This document shows, one piece after another, positions 54,455-63,101 of a stretch of 64,000 nt of DNA (positions are counted from its first letter, which is position 1; every line of letters begins with the position of its first letter). Where the stretch lies: positions 1 to 64,000 of the forward strand of contig NZ_QLIQ01000004.1 in NCBI RefSeq assembly GCF_003428165.1, given 5' to 3'. The notes beneath the pieces were generated by a model. The model had not been told where the DNA came from and searched no databases. It saw only the letters and a list, made by a program, of their open reading frames with translations. This DNA is from Cysteiniphilum litorale (lineage in GTDB: Bacteria > Pseudomonadota > Gammaproteobacteria > Francisellales > Francisellaceae). The translations under genes and the position numbers were made by a program.

Positions 54455-54826
54455 ATGAAGAGTATAATTAAAACGTTAACATTGGGGCTTGTGTTACTAA
54501 TGCCACTTTTTGCATTAGCAGATGATATACAAACAAGTCTGAACAAGTTTAATGGGATACTGGGGGCGGTTGTATCAATATTAATCATTATATGTATTAT
54601 ATGCTTTATTGGGTCATTGGCTGCTGCTGGGTTTTTGTTATATAGGAAAAAACAACCAGGATCAAATATAGGGACCGGACACGTTATGGTTGCAATTGCG
54701 GCATCAGCACTATTTATGGTAGGAGCTTTGGGCTCTGGAGCAGTATCATACTTTGGTACATCAATGGGCATTCAGAATGCGGATAGTAATGCCAAACAAA
54801 TTTCATTTAAATATCAAAATAATTGA
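54455..54826 (+). CDS. IcmC/IcmD (DotE/DotP)-like small membrane protein
   Basis: 123 residues with a signal peptide (TLGLVLLMPLFALA) and two membrane segments (GAVVSILIIICIICFIGSLAAAGFLLY and VMVAIAASALFMVGALGSGAVSYF). The size fits IcmD/TraR better than IcmC/TraQ. AAGGAG precedes the ATG at 54455. It is the last gene before the hairpin at 54838. Confidence 0.6.
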   Translation: MKSIIKTLTLGLVLLMPLFALADDIQTSLNKFNGILGAVVSILIIICIICFIGSLAAAGFLLYRKKQPGSNIGTGHVMVAIAASALFMVGALGSGAVSYFGTSMGIQNADSNAKQISFKYQNN

Positions 54827-54837
54827 TTGTAATTCAT

Positions 54838-54860
54838 CAATGGGTGCTTACAACCCATTG
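54838..54860. terminator. hairpin after the dot operon, possible terminator
   Basis: CAATGGGT (54838-54845) pairs with ACCCATTG (54853-54860) around a 7-base loop. There is no T run after it, so it is a weak terminator at best or an RNA-stability hairpin. Confidence 0.35.
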
Positions 54861-54888
54861 TATCTACCATAAATTATAATATTCATTT

Positions 54889-54928
54889 TTTCATATCACT
54901 TACAGCATTATTAATAATTTGCGATGAT
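54889..54928 (+). promoter_or_regulatory. regulon promoter, site 7 (dotA)
   Basis: TTTCATATCACTTA (54889-54902), 20 bases, then GATGAT (54923-54928). The dotA start is 31 bases beyond. Confidence 0.65.
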
Positions 54929-54958
54929 ACAAAGATCACAAAATAAATTAATGTAAAT

Positions 54959-57418
54959 ATGTCAGATCCGACTTTTATAATGTCCGCACTTTGCTATGTA
55001 TTTGGTAATTGGGTTGGCTATCTTGCTGGTTACACTGAGCCAGTTTTGCCAGGTGGTCCTGAATACTCATTGTTAATGAACTTAATTTCAAAAACTAGTT
55101 TCATTGCGGTTATCATTTACTTTATCGTAGCTGGTTGGAATTTGTTTACGTTAATTATACACAAAAGCCAGCGTTTGGAGCAGGAAGGACAACGAGTAGA
55201 GGAAAAAAGTCCATTAGCTTTGGGAATTAAGGCTGTTGTGGCATTTGCTTTTATATCAAGTGGAGCTCAGCCAAATGTGCCACCAGCTCAAGCGTTAAAT
55301 ATTGCGAATATTCATCAATTTACTATGACTTTAGCGTTGTGGGGAAATAAAATAGGTGATCTTACCGAGCAATATGCTGCCGATTTGTTGTTAAAGAATA
55401 TAAATCTTAATGTGCAATATAGTGATCAGATGCCGAAATTATTAGATGATGTTATTAATATGCAAATGTGCACATTTGCAACGATGACAGCTCAAAACCA
55501 ATATAACTCAATCACAGAAAGTCAGTCTAAAGATTCTCCTGGATTTGCACAGAAAACACGAAATGCACCGATAGCCTATACTTATAGTGAGAGCATAACA
55601 CCATCAACGATTTTAGGTCAGTATGCAGCAATGCCCTCAGGGATGAAGGAATACCGCTCTCTAACAGAATTATCGCAAGCCATGGCAAACAGTAAAGCAA
55701 AAGATAAAAACACATTCTATGTAGGGAGTGTGAATGATGGTAATACACCTACAACTTACAAATGCGGGGTGATTAGTTTTCCAGGAGCGACTTATGATGC
55801 TAATAAATCGCAAATATTAGAGAAAGCTTCAGATAGAACGTATGAGGAAAGTGTTAAAGCATTTGCTAAGTTCTTTGAGACAACAGCTTCAATTTCTCAG
55901 CAACTATACAACTTGGTTATTTTGGATGATTTTCAAATAGCAAATCTTCAAAAAAACAGCTTAAATCAAGATCAAGCAAAACAATACCAAGATATTTTGA
56001 ATCGATATTATGAGGCATTTTCATCCTATCTAAGTGCAATAAAACTTATTGGAGAAAGCAATAAAGATAAAGATGCATACATGGATGAAATCAAAAAATC
56101 AGTCACCCAAAATGGATGGGCGCTTTTCCCTATCTACTATAAAGAGATAGAAAAAATATCTGACATTATTAATACAAATATGTCTTCTCCTGTATCTTCT
56201 ATTACGTCAAAAGGGGCGACTGGCAGTATTGAAACTTGTGGGGTCATGGCAAAATGGTTTTCATGGCTAATAAGTCCCGTGTGTTTAAATGAGGATAAAG
56301 CCCAAGCTATTCAGCAAAGCGCCTCCTATACGAGCAAAGCCTTAAAAGCTGCGCTTGCAAAAGACAACAAATTAGCTATTCCTACTGCCAAGTATTCAAG
56401 CAGCATATCTAATTCATGCACTATTAATGGCAAAGATGTAGATTGCAATACCAATGACTTTGAAAATTACAGTATGAAGTGGTTAATGAATGCTTTTTTA
56501 TATTCAGCAAGTGCTGGTACTATGAACCCTAGAGAGCTAGCTGCTAAAACTAATGGGGCAATGAAAAACATCGCGCAAGAGGTTACCTTTAAGGATTATA
56601 GTGTGGACCCATTTAGAGCGATGTCTGAGTTAGGAAAAAATATTTATACTGCAATTAACATGATTAAGTATTTAGCTTTGTTTGCTAAATCAAGTGTGGA
56701 TTCTGTTGGGAGTTATTTTAAAGGGCAAATGACCTCTACGTTATATGGTTGGGGGTTTATTATTCCGGATTCTCTCATCAACATGTTAATTGATACTTTA
56801 TTGTCAATGATCATAGCGCTATTTGCGCTTCAGGGATTGGCATTGGCATTGGGATATTTGTTGCCGTTATATCCGGTGCTGACTTTTGCATTTATTGTTA
56901 TTGGTTACTTAAAAATGATTATTGAGGCAGTCGTCATTCTACCGTTCTTGTTGGCAACTTATGCAACAAGTAATAATGTCGTATTAGCAGGGAAGGAGGT
57001 AAGAGGGATAATGATATTACTGGCAGTTCTGTTAACACCGTTTCTGTCTGTCATGGGTTATATAGTAATGTTAGTGATCGCAAGTATAGGCTTTGCGATA
57101 ATAAACTTGATGTTTTTTACTGTTATTGAAAGTTATACTATATGGATATGGGTATTTGTTGCAATTATGTATTTTTATCTTAATATCATGTATAGGTTTT
57201 TAGCAAATGTTTGCGTACCTGTAATGCATAACTTTAGAGACAGAGTTCTTGATTATGTATCAGGTGGTATTGCACACATTCCAACATTTGGAGAAGCAAA
57301 TATAGTAAATGTGGTAGATTCAACTGCAGAAGTAATGCAAGTTACTGGACAGGGATATGATACCTTTGCTTCTAAAAAAGCAGAAAGAGATAAAAGCAAT
57401 AAAAAAGCAAATAAGTAA
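54959..57418 (+). CDS. dotA: DotA/TraY polytopic transfer protein
   Basis: 819 residues. One membrane segment near residues 40-60, a large periplasmic domain (about 110-530) with Cys pairs, then several membrane segments from about 620 to 760 (for example LLSMIIALFALQGLALALGYLLPLYPVLTFAFIVIGYL). This is the plan of DotA/TraY: few N-terminal and several C-terminal transmembrane helices around a big loop. The C-terminus ends in a basic tail. It has its own regulon promoter. Legionella DotA is secreted and ring-forming. Confidence 0.8.
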   Translation: MSDPTFIMSALCYVFGNWVGYLAGYTEPVLPGGPEYSLLMNLISKTSFIAVIIYFIVAGWNLFTLIIHKSQRLEQEGQRVEEKSPLALGIKAVVAFAFISSGAQPNVPPAQALNIANIHQFTMTLALWGNKIGDLTEQYAADLLLKNINLNVQYSDQMPKLLDDVINMQMCTFATMTAQNQYNSITESQSKDSPGFAQKTRNAPIAYTYSESITPSTILGQYAAMPSGMKEYRSLTELSQAMANSKAKDKNTFYVGSVNDGNTPTTYKCGVISFPGATYDANKSQILEKASDRTYEESVKAFAKFFETTASISQQLYNLVILDDFQIANLQKNSLNQDQAKQYQDILNRYYEAFSSYLSAIKLIGESNKDKDAYMDEIKKSVTQNGWALFPIYYKEIEKISDIINTNMSSPVSSITSKGATGSIETCGVMAKWFSWLISPVCLNEDKAQAIQQSASYTSKALKAALAKDNKLAIPTAKYSSSISNSCTINGKDVDCNTNDFENYSMKWLMNAFLYSASAGTMNPRELAAKTNGAMKNIAQEVTFKDYSVDPFRAMSELGKNIYTAINMIKYLALFAKSSVDSVGSYFKGQMTSTLYGWGFIIPDSLINMLIDTLLSMIIALFALQGLALALGYLLPLYPVLTFAFIVIGYLKMIIEAVVILPFLLATYATSNNVVLAGKEVRGIMILLAVLLTPFLSVMGYIVMLVIASIGFAIINLMFFTVIESYTIWIWVFVAIMYFYLNIMYRFLANVCVPVMHNFRDRVLDYVSGGIAHIPTFGEANIVNVVDSTAEVMQVTGQGYDTFASKKAERDKSNKKANK

Positions 57419-57449
57419 CAAATAAATAAAGTATTATTAGGAGGTAGTA

Positions 57450-57680
57450 ATGGAGCATATTTTAAGGTTATTGTTTTTTATTTGGTCAGGTTGGTTAATA
57501 TGGTTTTTTTGGCCCTTTTCAGGAATGTCTTACGATGATAGTTTGGGGTCATATATTATGGGCTCAGTTACCTTTATTATCATAGGCTTGATTATAGGAC
57601 ATGGGTTTTTGCTTTATCCAGCTGCGCAAATTGAGAAGCAAAAAAAACTTCGGAGTCAATACAGAAAAGTGTCTAATTAA
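57450..57680 (+). CDS. small membrane protein after dotA
   Basis: 76 residues with membrane segments near residues 5-25 (LRLLFFIWSGWLIWFFWPFSG) and 33-57 (GSYIMGSVTFIIIGLIIGHGFLLY). AGGAGG precedes the start. It follows dotA by 31 bases. It may be a stabiliser of DotA. Family not recognised. Confidence 0.5.
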   Translation: MEHILRLLFFIWSGWLIWFFWPFSGMSYDDSLGSYIMGSVTFIIIGLIIGHGFLLYPAAQIEKQKKLRSQYRKVSN

Positions 57681-57990
57681 TCTAACTGAGGGTGGGTACA
57701 TCACAAGGGCAATAAATCTGATTTAGTCAAGGTGCTAGTTATCGAGGGGAGGGAGATGTAAGACACCTTGACTAATGACACACAGTATAGACGGTAAAAG
57801 CTTAACAGCAACTTAATACAGCATTTTTTATCTGCTTATTTCGGGAATACATGTTAGAACCAGCAAAATAATTCTGGCTGAGGATCATTTTATTGCTGTC
57901 GCTCACATGAGTCAGGCTTGTATCAAAATTTATGTTGCGGATGAAACTAATTAACCTAACAAACCACCTTTCAGTTACATCTTCAAAAAA
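57681..57990. other. gene-free stretch with palindromic element, copy B
   Basis: 310 bases without a convincing gene. It holds copy B of the palindromic element at 57723-57778. The rest (57780-57990) shows no clear promoter, hairpin or coding frame. It looks like old intergenic or decayed sequence. Confidence 0.5.
57723..57778 (-). repeat. palindromic element, copy B
   Basis: TTAGTCAAGGTG at the left and CACCTTGACTAA at the right form a perfect 12-bp inverted repeat around a purine-rich centre. It is the inverted counterpart of copy A at 3885, with GTGTCTT and GATAACTAGCACC segments shared. Confidence 0.6.
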
Positions 57991-58467
57991 TCAGATTTTC
58001 TTCAATTTGAAAATTTTATAGGTTTTCCATTGAGAAATGGTGGATATGAGAAAATACACTAGAAATACAAATGAGAACATCTTGGATAATATTTGAGGAA
58101 ATGCACTAGATAAGATGACATAAATGGAAGTTGGGATCAAGATGAGTGAAATTAAGATATAGCCGTAAAATACAAACTTTGCTCTCAAAGCCCTTATTTT
58201 TAAATCTTGATCATTCTTGATTCCCGTCTTTAAACAATATTCTTCAAAAGTGCGAAACTTTACCTTTTTTGCTTTTGAGTTTGTTTTTAATAGGCTAATA
58301 GTCATTTTGATAAGTGGCCAATCATAAAGAATGTTTTTTGACATTTTTGCAATGTCAGATAAATGTTTTTTCCTGACTGGCCATAGAATATACCATAGAG
58401 ATTTCAAGATGGATTTTTGTTGGTACTCTTTTTTATCTGCTTTTTTCTTTGATTTCAGTAGTAACAT
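57991..58467 (-). CDS. membrane protein of the second modification locus
   Basis: 158 residues. Basic N-terminal half (KSKKKADKKEYQQK), then membrane segments at about residues 102-125 (FVFYGYILISLILIPTSIYVILSSAF) and 130-149 (SFVFLVYFLISTISQ). It has its own regulon promoter at 58501-58539, divergent from the radical SAM gene at 58601. It could be a peptide immunity or export protein, but nothing in the sequence proves it. Confidence 0.5.
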   Translation of the reverse strand: MLLLKSKKKADKKEYQQKSILKSLWYILWPVRKKHLSDIAKMSKNILYDWPLIKMTISLLKTNSKAKKVKFRTFEEYCLKTGIKNDQDLKIRALRAKFVFYGYILISLILIPTSIYVILSSAFPQILSKMFSFVFLVYFLISTISQWKTYKIFKLKKI

Positions 58468-58500
58468 TAGATGTATTTGAAGTAAATCAACAATAAATCA

Positions 58501-58539
58501 ATTATAGCAGGCATGTAGTATCAATAAAGTGATATGGAA
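58501..58539 (-). promoter_or_regulatory. regulon promoter, site 9 (leftward)
   Basis: On the minus strand TTCCATATCACTTT (58526-58539) is followed after 19 bases by a perfect TATAAT (58501-58506). The start of the 57991-58467 gene is 34 bases beyond. Divergent from and 8 bases away from site 8. Confidence 0.65.
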
Positions 58540-58547
58540 TGTATGTA

Positions 58548-58586
58548 TTTCATATCACTTACTTTGTTTGTGAAATCATGTATCAT
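58548..58586 (+). promoter_or_regulatory. regulon promoter, site 8 (second modification locus)
   Basis: TTTCATATCACTTA (58548-58561), 19 bases, then TATCAT (58581-58586). The start codon is only 15 bases after the -10, so the transcript has almost no leader. Confidence 0.7.
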
Positions 58587-58600
58587 CAAAATAAAAAAAT

Positions 58601-59725
58601 ATGGAAATCGCACCTTATACAGTTCATTTTAGACTGACTAAACAATGTAATGCAGACTGCAGTTATTGCTCATCATATACAACAGATGCGAGTAGAATGG
58701 GATTGAATGATGCGATAACTTCATTTCATGAAATAAAAAAATTTCTGGATGAAATGAAGCTGAATATTACACATTTCTATCTGGAGTTCTTAGGGGGGGA
58801 AATCTTAACATATCCCTATAATGATCTATGTGAAATTGTTAAGTATGCCAGAGAATATTTTGGAAAATTTTATAAATTTGATACAGGTTGCCAAACTAAT
58901 CTTATCGGATCACAACAGAAAGTGGAAAACTTGATTAAGCTTTTTGGTAAGGACAAAGTAAGCACTTCAATTGATAGTTTCTCATCACTGAGAACTGTGA
59001 ATGGTTGTGACTTGAAATATAGAGCAATCTTTAAAAAAAATGATGATTACCTAGCTAAAAACTATCATAGACTTCCCGCTGTCTATGTATTAGATAGCGA
59101 TGGATTGGATAATTTAGAAAGAGAGGTCAAAAGAGCGAATCATTTATCACGAAATCTTAATATAAGGTTGCCATTTAATGGTGGGAAAGATGTCAATTAT
59201 GCTGATCTTGACAGAATCGCAGAACTGATGTGTGGAGTGTTTGATAAATGGGTAATGAATAGTAATATTATTATTGACCCATTTTATTTATTCTTGAAAA
59301 AGAGGATAAATACTTTTTTGGGGAAAAGCGTAAAAGCAATTACGCATTGCAATTTTCAATGCGATTGTGCAATTAAAAGCCTGAACATTGATCCTAGTGG
59401 TGATATCTATTTATGCCAAGAAATGGCCGATGCTAATCTATTTAAACTCGGTAATGTGAAAGATAGAAGAGGATTGGATCAGCCTGTTTGGAATATACTA
59501 CAAGCAAGAACACGCTTGCTACACAAGGATTGTTTATCCTGTCCATATTTAAAAGAGTGTCAAGGTGGATGCATGGTTAACTCAATACAATCAGGAAATG
59601 GAGTGTATGGCAAACCTAATGAATGTATTGTTTGGAAAGCAATATTTCGAAGAATTGATAGCTTTTTATTATCACGAAATCCAGAAGAGGTTATTGAATG
59701 GCTAGACAATTTAGAAACAAAATAA
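58601..59725 (+). CDS. radical SAM/SPASM peptide-modifying enzyme 4
   Basis: 374 residues. Radical SAM Cys at 16, 20 and 23 (CNADCSYC), LGGE near residue 65 in place of the usual HGGEP, and SPASM Cys in CAIKSLNIDPSGDIYLCQE and CLSCPYLKECQGGC. Its motif is closest by eye to enzyme 1 at 33712, which also begins CNADC. The substrate may be the peptide at 37089, since no precursor gene is seen nearby. Overlaps the next gene by 28 bases. Confidence 0.85.
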   Translation: MEIAPYTVHFRLTKQCNADCSYCSSYTTDASRMGLNDAITSFHEIKKFLDEMKLNITHFYLEFLGGEILTYPYNDLCEIVKYAREYFGKFYKFDTGCQTNLIGSQQKVENLIKLFGKDKVSTSIDSFSSLRTVNGCDLKYRAIFKKNDDYLAKNYHRLPAVYVLDSDGLDNLEREVKRANHLSRNLNIRLPFNGGKDVNYADLDRIAELMCGVFDKWVMNSNIIIDPFYLFLKKRINTFLGKSVKAITHCNFQCDCAIKSLNIDPSGDIYLCQEMADANLFKLGNVKDRRGLDQPVWNILQARTRLLHKDCLSCPYLKECQGGCMVNSIQSGNGVYGKPNECIVWKAIFRRIDSFLLSRNPEEVIEWLDNLETK

Positions 59726-60555
59726 AACCAATTCAAAAAATATTGTTCTCACCACAAACAATGCTATGGAAAAAGACAGAGCAAGTTATTGATATTAAGA
59801 ATTTTAGTTTGTATAACTATTATGAAGAATATGACGTTTGTATAATAGGTGACGATCCATTAGTAACGCTGTTAGGTATTTTTTCTTTAATGCAATCAGA
59901 TGTGTTCAGAAAGTTTGTTATTTGCATTCAAAGCAATACCATAAGCGAAAAAGTTCGAGATATGCATGCAATTAGAGTTAATAACATAACTCATGAGTTG
60001 AGTAGCTATATATTCAATAAACTTGGAGTTAAGAATAAATCAGTAGGCAGCCTAACGACATTATTGTCAACTCTTGTCAATTTAATTAATGGTAAAGTGT
60101 TAAATAATGAAATAGTGATACATCGTTTGATATCAACTGGATTACAGTTGGACTATGGTTTTATCAGGGGAAGAAAGAATTATTTTACGCTATGGCCAAC
60201 TCATGAGGAAATTACTTCTGATAGTACTAATTGGGCATCCCTGTTTTGCATAAGTATAGGGAGGTTTTTCCCTAAGAAAAAACATGATCAGTCTAGTAAA
60301 AATCAATTCATTTTTGCAAAAAATATTATTTACACATCTATTGTCGATAATGTGAGCTTGGCTGATGTGGCAGAGACAAAGGGTGTGTATCTAATAGGTG
60401 AGGCGCAAGGAAAATTTGATATTAATAATGGGGTTCTTGGCGCTCATGAGCGATTATACGACATAATTGGCGGCATGTCGTTGTATGAATTTATAAAGGA
60501 TCATAAAGCATACAAAATTTATTGTAACACAGATATAGGGGAGAAAAATGAGTAA
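59698..60555 (+). CDS. degenerate flavoprotein-like protein
   Basis: 285 residues. It begins like a Rossmann fold: YDVCIIGDDPLVTLLGIFSL (about residue 44-63), but the GxGxxG of a dinucleotide-binding loop is replaced by GDDPLV. Near the C-terminus GEAQGKFDINNGVLGAHERL recalls the GDA...D...G helix of the FAD enzyme at 38119. It may be a flavin enzyme that lost FAD binding, or a related fold used as scaffold. Overlaps both neighbours, so it belongs to the same transcript. Confidence 0.5.
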   Translation: MARQFRNKIKPIQKILFSPQTMLWKKTEQVIDIKNFSLYNYYEEYDVCIIGDDPLVTLLGIFSLMQSDVFRKFVICIQSNTISEKVRDMHAIRVNNITHELSSYIFNKLGVKNKSVGSLTTLLSTLVNLINGKVLNNEIVIHRLISTGLQLDYGFIRGRKNYFTLWPTHEEITSDSTNWASLFCISIGRFFPKKKHDQSSKNQFIFAKNIIYTSIVDNVSLADVAETKGVYLIGEAQGKFDINNGVLGAHERLYDIIGGMSLYEFIKDHKAYKIYCNTDIGEKNE

Positions 60556-61708
60556 TCATGACAATATATTAGTTGCCTTGAAAAGGTATTGTGACGATTG
60601 GCCAGGAACATCTATTGAGAGTGGTAAATTCATTATGACAATGTGGCCATCATTGTATTGCCCATTAAACTGCCCACATTGCTATCTATCATTATCGCAA
60701 AGAAGGGATAAATCTAGGTTGAGTTTGGAAAGTATTCAAATAGCCTGTCGTAAAATTAGAAACTATTATGAAAGAAGAAATTTAGATTGCGTAGAAATAT
60801 TTTGTTATTGGTATGGAGGGGAGCCAACATCTATGCCTCAAGAGTATTTTATGTCTGCTGTGCAGTTAATTAACAATGAGTTCAAGAATTTCAAAGTCAC
60901 GCATGGCGTATTATCATCATTAGTAGCAACTGACAAATCTTGGTTCTCTCTGATAAAAGATGTTACAAAAGGAGAAATTGAGACTAGTTATGATGGTGAT
61001 ATGCGTGGAGTTAAATATATAAAAAAGTGGGAGAGTAAAGTAAGGGAAGCTGTTAGCTGTGGCTTAAATGTGTCAACCACAACAGTAGTTAATAGACAGC
61101 TCGTAAGTATGGGTGCGGAAAATTATATAGATTACTTGGTCGATTTGGGGGTAACTCAGACAGGGTTTTTACCAATGATGAAAACAGATCATAACTCAAA
61201 CAAAGGGAAATTTGATTTACATGCAACAAGCATGGAGGTGTATAACGATTTTCTAATTGATGTGTTTGATGTATACATGAAGAGGAAAAGAAATGGTACA
61301 AAAGTTGTGGAAATTGGCGAAATCCATAAAGTTCTTCAAGCGAGCAATTATAGCTCCCTATATAACATTGGAGCATTAGTTCTTTATTTGATGCCAAATG
61401 GTGATATGACACTAACGGATTATGATAAAGACGATAAAGAGTTTTTTCAGGTCTTTGGTAATATTGTTGAAGATGACTTCCAGGCTATCTTAACTTCAGA
61501 TAAGCGAAAATCATGGTTAAGAAAACAGGTAAGAAAAGCAGGCAACGTAGAGTGTGTCGACTGTGAATATTCAAATGGATGTTTAATGGAATATTGGAAG
61601 ACTAATCGTAAAGATGACGAATGTTTTGGTGCAAAACGATTTTGCGGGCATGTGTTGAATAACAAAAAAGCACTTGATCTCAATGTGAAATATTCTAGAC
61701 CTTTTTAA
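60548..61708 (+). CDS. radical SAM/SPASM peptide-modifying enzyme 5
   Basis: 386 residues. Radical SAM Cys at 38, 42 and 45 (CPLNCPHC), YGGEP near residue 94, and C-terminal Cys in VECVDCEYSNGCLMEYW and DECFGAKRFC. GGGGAGAAAA precedes the start. The N-terminus is longer than in the other four. The SPASM Cys pattern is partly different, so auxiliary clusters may differ. Confidence 0.8.
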   Translation: MSNHDNILVALKRYCDDWPGTSIESGKFIMTMWPSLYCPLNCPHCYLSLSQRRDKSRLSLESIQIACRKIRNYYERRNLDCVEIFCYWYGGEPTSMPQEYFMSAVQLINNEFKNFKVTHGVLSSLVATDKSWFSLIKDVTKGEIETSYDGDMRGVKYIKKWESKVREAVSCGLNVSTTTVVNRQLVSMGAENYIDYLVDLGVTQTGFLPMMKTDHNSNKGKFDLHATSMEVYNDFLIDVFDVYMKRKRNGTKVVEIGEIHKVLQASNYSSLYNIGALVLYLMPNGDMTLTDYDKDDKEFFQVFGNIVEDDFQAILTSDKRKSWLRKQVRKAGNVECVDCEYSNGCLMEYWKTNRKDDECFGAKRFCGHVLNNKKALDLNVKYSRPF

Positions 61709-61799
61709 TGTCAAAGTTTTGATGGTTTACTTTACTTTCTTAGGTGATGAAAATTTTTTAGTACTAAAATAGAGGGTGCTAGTATGCACAAAATAAATA

Positions 61800-62345
61800 A
61801 TGTTTTTTAATCACAATCATAATTATGAACTAATAAATAATTTGTACTCATTTGGCTATTGCAGGATACAATTGCTAGAAAAAGCTATGCGTCTTATAAA
61901 AATATCTCTACGAAAAAGACCATTTAATATAGAAGATCTTGTTAGGTTAAAAGAGCAAATTATTGAATCTCTTTTGAAAGATGAGTTCTTTTGTAAACTT
62001 CAAAATTTTCATAGGCAGTTAAACGAAACACATAGTAAAGCTGAAAGCTATGACAACATTTTGTTAAAAGTTGAAGATCTTAAGCCAAATAAATATATTC
62101 TAGAGAATATATATAAAGATAAGTCTAGCCTTGTTCTTAATATATTGGTCACTGAAAACAGCAATTCCTATAAAATTTCTCTTTTGAGAAAGAGTTTAAA
62201 TATAAATGGTGACCTAGAAAAACAAATTTGCGAATTAAAAGTTATGCCTTATATGGCTTTTTTTAATATGACTCATTTCCCAACTAAGGCAACAGAGTTA
62301 TTAATTACAGATCCGTTGCAACTACTACAAATAAAGCTATATTGA
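61800..62345 (+). CDS. 2OG-oxygenase-like protein, probably inactive
   Basis: 181 residues. The C-terminus MPYMAFFNMTHFPTKATELL ... LLQIKLY lines up with VLLIDYTPDILHSTTELL ... LLQIQVL of the next gene, but the HxD part of the iron site is not evident. It reads as a diverged paralogue that may act as a partner. The start context is poor: an 8-codon frame (61784, after GAGGG) overlaps it, so the start could be different. Confidence 0.45.
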   Translation: MFFNHNHNYELINNLYSFGYCRIQLLEKAMRLIKISLRKRPFNIEDLVRLKEQIIESLLKDEFFCKLQNFHRQLNETHSKAESYDNILLKVEDLKPNKYILENIYKDKSSLVLNILVTENSNSYKISLLRKSLNINGDLEKQICELKVMPYMAFFNMTHFPTKATELLITDPLQLLQIKLY

Positions 62346-62355
62346 GGATGATCAA

Positions 62356-63018
62356 ATGTTTAATGATTTTAAATTTGGTGATATTAACAAATTATACGCT
62401 AAAAAATATTTGAGGCTTAATTTAGATAAAAATTTACTGTTAGAACTTGAAAGAATTATCCAGCTTGATGAATTGTCTGATTATTATCGAACACCAGGAA
62501 CATCGAGGTCAGAGGATAGAGATAATTTTAAATATCAAAATAGTAACAATGAATATTGCTTAGAGTACATATATGATGTTGGATGTCTTAGAGATGAGCT
62601 AAATAAACTATTTATACCAAGTCTTTTCAATAGTATGGCATTCCATGAGATATTGAAGATTAATGAAAAAAGTGTCACATACATCAAAGATCCATCAAGT
62701 TATAGATGTGTTTTATTGAAAATGAAAAAGGGCTACACAGCTTATCCGCACTATGATTCAAGGTACGATACCCCGAGCATTCAATTCGGTTTTTATTATG
62801 TTAAAAGCAAGGAAATTAATTCAGAGGGGAATTTGATTTTACATAGAAAGAGTATCAATACTGTTGGGGATATTGTATATGATAAAATTGACGAGTTTGA
62901 GATTAATAGTGGCAGCAGTGTCTTGCTGATAGATTACACTCCTGATATTCTTCATTCAACCACAGAGTTACTTAGTCAAAATATAGAGCGATATTTATTG
63001 CAAATACAGGTGCTGTAA
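62356..63018 (+). CDS. 2-oxoglutarate/Fe(II) oxygenase-like protein
   Basis: 220 residues. An iron-binding HxD is present in AYPHYDSRYDTPS (His near residue 132), a distal His in DILHSTTELL (near 199), and the 2OG-binding Arg in NIERYLLQIQ (near 212), the usual order of the prolyl hydroxylase-like fold. It could hydroxylate a residue of the RiPP precursor. GAGGATG-like ribosome site upstream. It follows the 61800 gene by 10 bases. No other gene of the type is in the window. Confidence 0.65.
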   Translation: MFNDFKFGDINKLYAKKYLRLNLDKNLLLELERIIQLDELSDYYRTPGTSRSEDRDNFKYQNSNNEYCLEYIYDVGCLRDELNKLFIPSLFNSMAFHEILKINEKSVTYIKDPSSYRCVLLKMKKGYTAYPHYDSRYDTPSIQFGFYYVKSKEINSEGNLILHRKSINTVGDIVYDKIDEFEINSGSSVLLIDYTPDILHSTTELLSQNIERYLLQIQVL

Positions 63019-63101
63019 TTGAATTTTAGGGATAAATTTTGGATTTAAAGTAAAAAAGCTTAAACTTAAAAAAATACTCATCAACAGTAGAGGAGAAACC
63101 A

